Assembly (NCBI GenBank): GCA_023399095.1
Contig: JAEWQS010000066.1
Coordinates: forward strand, 1 to 11,684
Direction: 5' to 3'
DNA: 11,684 nt
DNA from: Bacillota bacterium
GTDB lineage: Bacteria; Bacillota; Clostridia; Christensenellales; SZUA-584
Positions within the stretch are counted from its first letter, which is position 1. Each line of letters opens with the position of its first letter. A model generated the notes under the pieces. That model ran no database searches. It had not been told where the DNA came from and worked only from the letters and a program-made list of their open reading frames with translations. Position numbers and translations under genes: made by a program. Of the stretch, positions 5,190 to 11,684 are shown piece after piece.

Positions 5190-7460
5190 TTGAAAAGACT
5201 TATCTGTATCGTATTGACATTATTTCTTCTTATGACGCTATTGAGTGGATGCGCAAAAAACGAGTCTGAAAAATTCTCAAGCATCGATGACCTGAATAAT
5301 AAGCGGTTTGGTGTTTATACGGGTACAATCTACGACAAATTTGCCGTAGAACGGTTTCCCGACGCCACAATAATGAGATATAACAGCATTTCCGATTTCA
5401 TACTGGCGCTCAAGGATAACAAAATTGACGCAGCCATATCCAATTTATATTCAGTAAAAAACGCCATGAAATCGAATCCGGAGATTGCGATACTGACGGA
5501 TGATGTTTTGACATTCCCAATCGGCATTGGCTTTAGCAAGAGCAAGCCTGATCTGCGCGAGGAATTCAATCTTTATCTGAAAGATATTAAAGAGGATGGC
5601 AGCTTTGATGCTATGCATAAGAAATGGTTTGAGAACGACCCGGAAAGCGTGGCAATGCCGGAATTTGAGACGAACCCATCGGGAGAGAAAATCGTGTTGG
5701 GTGTGGCTGTGGGGGATCTGCCCAATGTCGGATTCATCAATAACAAATTCGTGGGCTTCGATGTTGAGCTCGTCCAAACGTTTGCCCAGAAGGAAGGGCT
5801 GAATCTCGAAATTGTCTCGATGGATTTCGGTGCGCTGGTGGCATCGCTCGCGGCCGGTAAGGTGGATATGATTGCCGACTGTATCGCGATCACAGAGGAA
5901 CGTCAGGCACAGGTTGATTTCTGCGATCCGTACATGGAGGACAAATCCGCTATCATCGTACTGAAGGACAGGCTGGACGATTCTCTTCAAAGCACATCAG
6001 ACATAGTGAGTATGGGGGATGTTGCTCAAAAGAAGATCGGCGTTCTTCAAGGGTCGGTTCATGATTCCTATATGAGAGAGAATTATCCGGACGCTCCGGT
6101 TTTACAGTATAAAAGCTACCCCGATCTGGTGCTTTCGGTTAAATCCGCCAAGGTGGATGCTGGGTTTATCACCACAGAGTCTTTAACGGTATTGCAAAAA
6201 GAGGACTCTTCGTTGAAAATGCTTGTGGACAACGTTTTCGAGGTTCCCATCGGTATGGGTTTTCATAAGGACAGCGATGCTCTGCGCGAAGAATTCAACG
6301 CGTTCTTAAAAGAGTTTAAGCAAAACGGGTTATATGATGATTGGGTCAAAAGGTGGTATCAGGATGGCTCCCTCGACATGCCGGTTATTGAGAACAAGAA
6401 GGATAACGGGCAGTTAGTCGTGGGTGTTGTGGGCGATAAAGGCCTTCCATATGCGGTGATTAAGGACAACCAATTGATTGGTTCTGATATTGAGTTGGTC
6501 GAGCGTTTCGGCGCCTATGTGGGCAAGGAAATCGTATATAAAGACATGGAGTTTGGGAACCTGATTGCCGCCGTGTCTACCCAGAAAATCGATATGATCG
6601 CAAGCACGCTGATGATTACGGAGGAGAGGCAAAAGCAGATCGATTTCTCAGATCCGTATTACGCACTTAAGGCCTGCGTATTTGGCGCTACTGAAACGGG
6701 CAATACGTCTGTGTCATTTTTCCAGAGTGTTTCGGATAGCTTTTACAACAATATCATACAAGAGAAGCGTTATTTGCTGATTCTGGACGGATTAAAAACA
6801 ACCGGTATCATCTCGGTGCTATCGATCATTTTCGGGACATTGCTTGGTGCACTTGTCTGTCTGATGCGTATGACCAAAAAGAGCATTCCCAATATCATTG
6901 CCAAGGTGTACATTTCGCTGCTGCGCGGCCTTCCGGTGCTGGTTATTCTCATGTTGATCTATTATCTCGTATTTGCCAAGTCGAGCATTGACCCTGTTTT
7001 GGTGGCAATATTGGCATTCGGTATGAACTTTGCGGCGTATGTGGCGGAAATGTTCAGATCGGCTATTTTGAGCATTGATAAAGGACAAACCGAAGCCGGA
7101 ATTGCCGGCGGCTTTACAAAAAACCAGACATTTATCTATATCGTGATGCCACAGGCCATCCGGCAGGTGCTGCCGATTTACAAGGGTGAGCTAATTTCGT
7201 TGGTGAAGATGACATCCGTTGTGGGCTATGTCGCCGTGCAGGATCTGACCAAGGCCAGCGATATTATTCGCAGCAGAACGTTTGAAGCGTTCTTCCCGCT
7301 CATTATGACAGCTATCTTGTATTTTGGGATTTCCGCGTTGGTGATTTTGCTGCTTAACGCCGTGGAGCGCAGGACAGATCCCAAGAGATGTCGAATGGCT
7401 TTGAATAAAGCCCGGATTGTCGAAAACAATTCGCCATTGACTGCGGATAAGGAGGCTTAA
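5190..7460 (+). CDS. Lipoprotein with two permuted substrate-binding units fused to an amino-acid-type ABC permease
   Basis: One 756-residue polypeptide (from TTG 5190) combining receptor and channel of a polar amino-acid-type ABC importer, anchored on the outer face of the cytoplasmic membrane. A lipoprotein signal peptide ends in LLSGC, with the lipidated Cys at 21. Two SBP_bac_3-like units follow, each in unusual order. First comes the part that begins lobe 2 (RFGVYTG at about 39; KKIGVLQG at about 281) and returns to lobe 1 (ending KKWFEND, KRWYQDG). Then comes the part that normally starts such proteins (IVLGVAV at about 168, LVVGVVG at about 409), ending ITEERQ..VDFCDPY and ITEERQKQIDFSDPY. 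From about residue 530 comes a BPD_transp_1 permease with several membrane helices and the EAA loop (TEAGIAGGF, VMPQAIRQVLP) that contacts the ATPase. The amino-acid carboxylate Arg is kept in both units but the usual ammonium-binding Asp is Asn or Thr. The ligand is uncertain. Confidence 0.9.
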   Translation: MKRLICIVLTLFLLMTLLSGCAKNESEKFSSIDDLNNKRFGVYTGTIYDKFAVERFPDATIMRYNSISDFILALKDNKIDAAISNLYSVKNAMKSNPEIAILTDDVLTFPIGIGFSKSKPDLREEFNLYLKDIKEDGSFDAMHKKWFENDPESVAMPEFETNPSGEKIVLGVAVGDLPNVGFINNKFVGFDVELVQTFAQKEGLNLEIVSMDFGALVASLAAGKVDMIADCIAITEERQAQVDFCDPYMEDKSAIIVLKDRLDDSLQSTSDIVSMGDVAQKKIGVLQGSVHDSYMRENYPDAPVLQYKSYPDLVLSVKSAKVDAGFITTESLTVLQKEDSSLKMLVDNVFEVPIGMGFHKDSDALREEFNAFLKEFKQNGLYDDWVKRWYQDGSLDMPVIENKKDNGQLVVGVVGDKGLPYAVIKDNQLIGSDIELVERFGAYVGKEIVYKDMEFGNLIAAVSTQKIDMIASTLMITEERQKQIDFSDPYYALKACVFGATETGNTSVSFFQSVSDSFYNNIIQEKRYLLILDGLKTTGIISVLSIIFGTLLGALVCLMRMTKKSIPNIIAKVYISLLRGLPVLVILMLIYYLVFAKSSIDPVLVAILAFGMNFAAYVAEMFRSAILSIDKGQTEAGIAGGFTKNQTFIYIVMPQAIRQVLPIYKGELISLVKMTSVVGYVAVQDLTKASDIIRSRTFEAFFPLIMTAILYFGISALVILLLNAVERRTDPKRCRMALNKARIVENNSPLTADKEA

Positions 7461-7463
7461 CCG

Positions 7464-8549
7464 ATGATAGAAATAGAGAACCTTTCAAAAAACTATGGCG
7501 AATTGTGTGTGCTGAAAAGCATCAGCACGCAGATACAGAAGGGTGAAGTGATTTCCATTATCGGCCCTTCCGGAACTGGAAAAAGCACATTGCTGCGATG
7601 CCTTAATCTGCTTGAGATGCCGAGCGGCGGGCGGATTGAGATAGATGGGATCGATATTCTGCAAAAAGGTGCAGATGTGCCAAAAGTGCGGCGGAAAATG
7701 GGTATGGTGTTCCAATCGTTTAATCTGTACGCCCACTTGACGGTGCTTGACAATTTAACCATAGGCCCGGTTAAGCTGCTTAAAAAAACAAAAGCAGACG
7801 CGGAAAAAAAGGCTGTCGAAATCTTAAAGACAGTGGGACTTGCTGAAAAAAAGGATGCGTTTCCCGACGAGCTTTCGGGCGGTCAAAAGCAGCGCGTGGC
7901 GATTGCGAGATGCCTTGCGATGGAGCCGGAAATCATACTTTTTGATGAACCGACCTCCGCGCTGGACCCGACCATGGTCAGTGAGGTTTTGGCTGTTATT
8001 CGCCGACTGGCCAAAGAGGGGATGACAATGGCGATCGTGACGCATGAAATGGATTTTGCGAGGGATGTATCCAGCCGGGTATTCTATATGGATGAAGGAT
8101 TCATTTACGAAGAAGGAAGCCCCAAGGAGATTTTTGAAAATCCGAAGCGCGAAAGAACACGTGCGTTTATTCAAAGGCTGCGCATTTTAAAGAAAAAAAT
8201 CGCAAGCAAGGATTTCGATCTGTATAAGCTGAACGCCGACATCGAGGCTTTCTGCGGCAAGTATACGGTCGATAAAATGACACTGAGAAACATTTTGCTG
8301 CTCATCGAGGAAATTCTCGTGCAGATGCTGCTGCCCGGCAAAGAAGAGGAAACGCCCATTGAGTTGTCTTTGGAATATGCGGAGAGAAAGAACGCGTTTC
8401 AGCTGATATTTGACTACGCCGGTCCGCTCTTTAATCCGCTGGACACAGCTGATGAAGACATCCTGTCGATGCTGATTGTTAGAAAAATCGCTAAAGACAG
8501 CCACTTTTCTTATCAAGACAGTGTTAACCAAATTAAAATTACAATATAG
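7464..8549 (+). CDS. ABC transporter ATPase with C-terminal degenerate RsbW-like domain
   Basis: A 361-residue protein. Residues 1-240 form a complete polar amino-acid-type ABC ATPase: Walker A GPSGTGKST (34-42), Q-loop FQSFN with Gln84, signature LSGGQ (137-141), Walker B ILFDEP with Glu162, D-loop SALD and switch His194. The extra C-terminal 115 residues (about 247-361) are not the usual NIL or CBS regulatory domain. They align with the RsbW-like kinase at 8902-9303: NADIEAFCGKYTV with NLEIESFCERNEV, LLLIEEILVQ with QLIIEELVSN, FDYAGPLFNPLD with ISDNSAAFNPLE, and MLIVRKIA with LFLVRKKV. The N-box Asn is Gln287 and the Gly-rich lid is lost, so this domain probably does not bind ATP and may serve as a docking module. 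AAGGAGG lies at the end of the permease gene, which stops 3 bases upstream. Confidence 0.95.
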   Translation: MIEIENLSKNYGELCVLKSISTQIQKGEVISIIGPSGTGKSTLLRCLNLLEMPSGGRIEIDGIDILQKGADVPKVRRKMGMVFQSFNLYAHLTVLDNLTIGPVKLLKKTKADAEKKAVEILKTVGLAEKKDAFPDELSGGQKQRVAIARCLAMEPEIILFDEPTSALDPTMVSEVLAVIRRLAKEGMTMAIVTHEMDFARDVSSRVFYMDEGFIYEEGSPKEIFENPKRERTRAFIQRLRILKKKIASKDFDLYKLNADIEAFCGKYTVDKMTLRNILLLIEEILVQMLLPGKEEETPIELSLEYAERKNAFQLIFDYAGPLFNPLDTADEDILSMLIVRKIAKDSHFSYQDSVNQIKITI

Positions 8550-8561
8550 GAGGATCATACA

Positions 8562-8864
8562 ATGGAAATTAAAAAAAGTGTACAGGAAGGGACTGTGAAA
8601 ATTGCTCTTTCAGGCAGACTGGATACCATCACGCAGGAAGCCTTGGCCAAAGAACTGAATACTGTTTTTCAAGGAGAGAAGACCGATCTGGTCTTTGATA
8701 TTTCAGAACTTGATTATATAAGCAGCGCGGGGCTGAGGGTTTTGCTGACTGCTCAGAAAAAAGTCAATGCACAAGGCACGTCTATGATAATCGTGGGAGC
8801 AAAGCCTGAAATAAAAGAGATTTTTGATATGACGGGGTTTTCCAGCATCATGACCATAGAATGA
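8562..8864 (+). CDS. STAS-domain protein, anti-sigma-factor-antagonist type (RsbV/SpoIIAA-like)
   Basis: A 100-residue single-domain STAS protein of the partner-switching type. Landmarks are IALSGRLDTIT (14-24), LVFDISELDYISSAGLRVLL (43-62) and GAKPEIKEIFDMTGFSSIM (79-97). Aligning SSAGLR with DSSGLG of SpoIIAA puts Ser55 at the phosphorylated position. The kinase at 8902 would phosphorylate it and the PP2C phosphatase at 9401 would restore it. Strong AGGAGG lies 8 bases before ATG 8562, and the gene starts 12 bases after the ATPase gene. Because no sigma factor is seen, its partner may be the degenerate kinase-like domain of the ATPase. MlaB, a STAS subunit that binds the ATPase MlaF, is a known precedent for STAS-ATPase contact. 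Confidence 0.95.
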   Translation: MEIKKSVQEGTVKIALSGRLDTITQEALAKELNTVFQGEKTDLVFDISELDYISSAGLRVLLTAQKKVNAQGTSMIIVGAKPEIKEIFDMTGFSSIMTIE

Positions 8865-8901
8865 TCGGCGCTTTGGATTTCGTGAAAGGGAGTCGGATAG
8901 A

Positions 8902-9303
8902 ATGACATATCAATATAAAAAAACAATAAATGAATTTGAACTAGACACGATGAACCTTGAAATCGAATCCTTCTGCGAGCGCAACGAAGTGCCCGCAAGC
9001 AAGCTTTTTTCTATTCAATTAATCATCGAAGAGCTGGTGTCCAACATCATAAAGTATGGTCAGGGAGAAAGCGGTAAAGCCACGATAGAGGTTGAGGTTC
9101 ATATTGACGGGGAGCAAATACGGCTGTGCATATCGGATAATTCCGCGGCGTTCAACCCGCTTGAGCAGGAAATGGCGAACACAAAGCTTTCGGCGGAGGA
9201 GCGCGACATCGGCGGGCTCGGGCTGTTTTTGGTGCGAAAAAAGGTCACATCCTTGAGCTACGAATATAATAACGGTTACAATAAACTGATAGCGCTGATA
9301 TAG
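8902..9303 (+). CDS. RsbW-like serine kinase / anti-sigma-type ATP-binding protein (HATPase_c_2)
   Basis: A 133-residue GHKL-fold ATP-binding protein of the RsbW/SpoIIAB type. It is expected to phosphorylate the STAS protein encoded just upstream and to exchange between that protein and another partner. The N-box IIEELVSNIIKYG carries Glu43/Glu44 and Asn48, the D-box is ISDNSAAFNP with Asp79, and the lid region GGLGLFLVRK (104-113) is present, so ATP binding and kinase activity are plausible. The ribosome binding site AAAGGGAG precedes ATG 8902, and the gap to the STAS gene is 37 bases. It shares clear similarity with the C-terminal extension of the ATPase at 7464-8549, which implies that one arose by duplication of the other. 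Confidence 0.94.
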   Translation: MTYQYKKTINEFELDTMNLEIESFCERNEVPASKLFSIQLIIEELVSNIIKYGQGESGKATIEVEVHIDGEQIRLCISDNSAAFNPLEQEMANTKLSAEERDIGGLGLFLVRKKVTSLSYEYNNGYNKLIALI

Positions 9304-9400
9304 TACGGTCAGTTTCGATGGCGTTTTCTTCTGCTTGACTTAATTGGGCTGATTAATACGGTTACACCAGCTAGTTATCAACCAAATTAAAGAGGTCTTT
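9304..9400 (+). promoter_or_regulatory. Possible promoter/leader ahead of the phosphatase gene
   Basis: This 97-base gap is long compared with the 3-37 base gaps in the rest of the operon. It contains TTGACT at 9335-9340 followed, 16 bases later, by TACGGT, a poor -10 match, so a sigma-A promoter is only weakly supported. The decamer GTCAGTTTCG at 9308-9317 also occurs at 5036-5045 upstream of the transporter gene. No terminator hairpin was seen. Confidence 0.25.
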
Positions 9401-11245
9401 ATGCGCAAAACATTTCTCATATGGATGCTTATTTTTATGGCGGGGGCTTTTGTCGTGGCCTTTTTTGCCACCTTCTATTTGCAAACAGATCAGGCGGCGG
9501 AGAATGCAGAATCACTGATCTTTCTAAAGGTTGACGACCTTATTAAGCAGCTCGAAATCAATCAGGATAACGTGGAGGAGATAAGGGCAGAATCTGACCG
9601 AAATGCTCTGGCAAAGGCCAGAGCGCTTGCTCAAATGCTGGCGCTTGAGCCGTCTTTGGCGCAAGACCCACAGAAGCTTGAACAAATACGAGACGCGCTG
9701 GACGTGGATGAACTGCATGTCTCGGATGAAAACGGTATTTTGATCGGTAGTTCTTTTAAAAACTATGTCGGCTACAACTATGCGGCTGATCCGCAGTCGG
9801 CAGCGTTTTTGCCTGCCATTACGGATAAAAGTTTCGAGCTCGCGCAAGACCCGCAACCCAAAGGGATAAGCAGAGAAATGTTCCAGTATGCAGGGGTTGC
9901 AAGGGTGGATGAACCCGGAATTGTGCAGATCGGTTACAGCCCCGAAAAGCTTTCCCATGCAATGGAGGTGGCGGATATTAAAAATCTGACACCCGGCTTC
10001 CGCATCGGCAAATCGGGCAGCGTGATGATCTCGGATATTAACGGAACGATAACAAGCACAAGCGAGGATGCATTTTTAGGCAGCAGCCTTTCTGAATATG
10101 GGCTGGGTTTTGAAAACTTCGAAGGAGAGAAAGGCAGCTTCTTTTCAGAGACAAAAAAGACAATGGTGGCCTACAAAAAGGCTGGCGATTATTTAATCGT
10201 GGGACAGCTGCCGGACAATGAAATGTATTTTGACAGGGACAATTCGATCACGGTATTGGTCGCCTTCAATGTTATGCTCTTCGCTGTCATATTCATATTG
10301 ACTGCGTTGCTGGTGCAAAGAGTTGTAATCAGCGGTATTCAAAAGGTGAACCGATCTCTTGCTAAAATCACGGAGGGAGATTTGGGTGAGGTCGTCGAAG
10401 TGTGCACAAATGCGGAATTCAGGTCTCTTTCGAATGGCATCAATACAATGGTGGATGCATTAAAGGAGGCAATCAAGGAAGTGGCTTCTCGTATCGACGC
10501 AGAACTCGCTTTTGCCAACGCGGTGCAGCTTTCGGTGCTGCCATCCGACTCTTCGCCTTTCTCGGATCAAGATGAGTTTCATGTTCATGGAAACATGTAT
10601 GCGGCCAAAAAAATCGGCGGAGACTTCTACGATTTCTTTATGATAGACAAAGATCACCTTTGCTTCGTGATTGCGGATGTGTCAGATAAAGGAATACCGG
10701 CTGCACTGTTTATGATGCAATCCAAATCCCTGATAAAGAGCTTTGCGCTAACAGGCCTAACTGTGGATGAGGTTTTCTATAAATCCAATAACGCATTATG
10801 CGAAAACAACGGCGCCAATATGTTTGTAACCGCATTTATAGGAATTCTCAACTTAGAAACGGGCACATTGGAATATTGCAATGCGGGCCATAACCCGCCT
10901 TTAATCAAAGAACAAAATGGGGCTTATGAATGGCTGCCGTCAAAACGCAGCTTTGTACTGGCAGGCATGCAGGATATTCAGTACCCAAAAATGCAGATGT
11001 CGCTCCAAAAAGGGGATAAGCTGTTTTTGTATACGGATGGTGTAACCGAGGCGATGAATAAGGAAGGCAAGCTGTACGGTGAAAGTCGTTTGGCGGATTT
11101 CTTAAACACAAGCCCTGATAATCTGTGTCTAAGTGATTTAATTACCGCTGTAAAGACCGATGTGGACGGTTTTGCGGACGGCGCGGAGCAAGCTGACGAT
11201 ATCACCATGCTTGCGGTCGAATATATCGGCAGGGAAGATACATGA
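9401..11245 (+). CDS. Membrane Cache-HAMP-SpoIIE/PP2C serine phosphatase
   Basis: A 614-residue RsbU/SpoIIE-type phosphatase, predicted to dephosphorylate the STAS protein in response to an external signal. The first membrane helix is about 7-27. An extracytoplasmic sensor (about 30-280) follows, with two Cache/PAS-like stretches (LHVSDENGILIGSSF, 105-119; GSVMISDINGTITST, 206-220). The second membrane helix is about 283-305, followed by a HAMP linker (about 306-358), a short helical connector and the PP2C domain (about 395-610). Metal ligands are all visible: Asp408 in GGDFYDF, Asp426 in IADVSDKG, Asp546 in LYTDGVTEA, and Asp599/Asp600 in ADDITML; CNAGHNPP is also present. AGAGG lies before ATG 9401. 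The gene follows the kinase after 97 bases, so it may have its own promoter in addition to readthrough. Confidence 0.95.
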   Translation: MRKTFLIWMLIFMAGAFVVAFFATFYLQTDQAAENAESLIFLKVDDLIKQLEINQDNVEEIRAESDRNALAKARALAQMLALEPSLAQDPQKLEQIRDALDVDELHVSDENGILIGSSFKNYVGYNYAADPQSAAFLPAITDKSFELAQDPQPKGISREMFQYAGVARVDEPGIVQIGYSPEKLSHAMEVADIKNLTPGFRIGKSGSVMISDINGTITSTSEDAFLGSSLSEYGLGFENFEGEKGSFFSETKKTMVAYKKAGDYLIVGQLPDNEMYFDRDNSITVLVAFNVMLFAVIFILTALLVQRVVISGIQKVNRSLAKITEGDLGEVVEVCTNAEFRSLSNGINTMVDALKEAIKEVASRIDAELAFANAVQLSVLPSDSSPFSDQDEFHVHGNMYAAKKIGGDFYDFFMIDKDHLCFVIADVSDKGIPAALFMMQSKSLIKSFALTGLTVDEVFYKSNNALCENNGANMFVTAFIGILNLETGTLEYCNAGHNPPLIKEQNGAYEWLPSKRSFVLAGMQDIQYPKMQMSLQKGDKLFLYTDGVTEAMNKEGKLYGESRLADFLNTSPDNLCLSDLITAVKTDVDGFADGAEQADDITMLAVEYIGREDT

Positions 11246-11261
11246 TGTGAAGGGCACAAGG

Positions 11262-11288
11262 ATATCAACGTGTAAAAAACGTTGTTAT
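11262..11288. repeat. Inverted repeat between convergent genes, possible weak terminator
   Basis: ATATCAACG (11262-11270) and CGTTGTTAT (11280-11288) can pair with one mismatch around a loop TGTAAAAAA. It falls in the 39-base gap between the phosphatase stop and the end of the minus-strand GGDEF gene, and overlaps that stop codon. The stem is AT-rich and no clear U-run follows on either strand, so a terminator role is uncertain. Confidence 0.3.
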
Positions 11289-11684
11289 TCGGATATTTGA
11301 TTGCGCCCGTTGCTTTTTGCCCGGTATAAGGCCTTGTCGGCTTCCAAGGACGCATTTTTCCAGTGAGAATCTTGGGCAGGCATATCTGCTGCGATGCCAA
11401 TGCTGACAGTGAGCTTGCCAAAAGGTGAATCTGCATTTTCAATACTAAGTTCGCTGACATCATGGCGGATTCTCTCTGCGATGCCACGGGCACCACTTAA
11501 ATCGGAATCAGGCAGCAAAACAATAAATTCATCCCCGCCATAGCGCGCAGCCAAATCGCACGGACGATGCAGAGCATTGCCAATCGCTTTGGCAACCCTT
11601 GCAAGGCATTCATCTCCGGCCTGATGGCCTTGATTATCATTAAGCTCCTTGAAATGGTCGATATCCAGCATGACAAAAGCCATG
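11285..11684 (-). CDS. GGDEF-domain diguanylate cyclase, C-terminal part, truncated by window edge
   Basis: The C-terminal 132 or so residues of a diguanylate cyclase that should make cyclic-di-GMP from two GTP. The frame runs off the right edge on the minus strand. The Met encoded at 11681-11683 is internal to the domain (MAFVMLDIDHFKELND is the usual first strand and metal-site loop), so the true start lies outside. The catalytic motif is intact (RYGGDEFIVLLPDSD), and the product-inhibition I-site RxxD is present as RPCD just ahead of it. LTVSIGIA and the terminal EADKALYRAKSNGRNQ complete the domain. The protein ends right after it, so any sensory domain must be N-terminal and out of view. 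It is convergent with the phosphatase gene and need not belong to the same system. Confidence 0.95.
   Translation of the reverse strand, partial: MAFVMLDIDHFKELNDNQGHQAGDECLARVAKAIGNALHRPCDLAARYGGDEFIVLLPDSDLSGARGIAERIRHDVSELSIENADSPFGKLTVSIGIAADMPAQDSHWKNASLEADKALYRAKSNGRNQISE

Noticed and set aside
10978..11496. Long minus-strand frame spanning the phosphatase 3' end and the GGDEF gene
   Set aside because: It overlaps the GGDEF gene in another frame and lies antisense to the PP2C domain; the translation is low in complexity and unlike a protein family.
7260..11684. GGDEF gene as part of the partner-switching system
   Set aside because: It is convergent, truncated by the window edge and has no visible link to the STAS circuit, so it is listed only as a neighbour.

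Overview
The window holds two functionally distinct gene blocks and the edge of a third gene. Base composition near 50% GC, strong GGAGG-type ribosome binding sites, GTG and TTG starts, a lipoprotein-anchored transporter and an RsbV/RsbW/SpoIIE-type signalling set together suggest a Firmicute, probably a clostridial anaerobe. This taxonomic guess is an inference from gene style and not from any marker gene.

Region 1 (1-4837, + strand) is the 3' part of a bacterial microcompartment (BMC) operon. It begins inside a PduT-like tandem-BMC shell protein that keeps the Fe-S cluster cysteine. It continues with two BMC-H / BMC-P gene pairs in tandem (PduA-like hexamer plus EutN/CcmL-like pentamer, twice). 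Then come a FucU-like sugar mutarotase, a split DhaK/DhaL-type kinase with divergent active-site motifs, and a LacI-family regulator whose start codon overlaps the dhaL stop. The signature enzymes that would define the cargo lie upstream of the window. The mutarotase and kinase point to a sugar- or polyol-derived substrate, with fucose/rhamnose-type catabolism as one possibility. A likely intrinsic terminator follows the regulator.

Region 2 (about 5190-11245, + strand) looks like one functional module that couples an amino-acid-type ABC transporter to a partner-switching circuit. The first gene encodes a lipoprotein with two substrate-binding units, each in circularly permuted half order, fused to the permease. 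The second is the ABC ATPase, which carries a C-terminal domain homologous to the RsbW-like kinase encoded two genes downstream but lacking its ATP-binding residues. Then follow a STAS protein, the RsbW-like kinase itself and a membrane-anchored SpoIIE/PP2C phosphatase with a Cache-type sensor and a HAMP linker. No sigma factor is visible. This suggests that transport and partner switching are physically linked, with the STAS protein possibly docking on the ATPase. It is the most unusual system in the window.

Region 3 (11285-11684, - strand) is the C-terminal part of a GGDEF diguanylate cyclase, convergent with the phosphatase gene.
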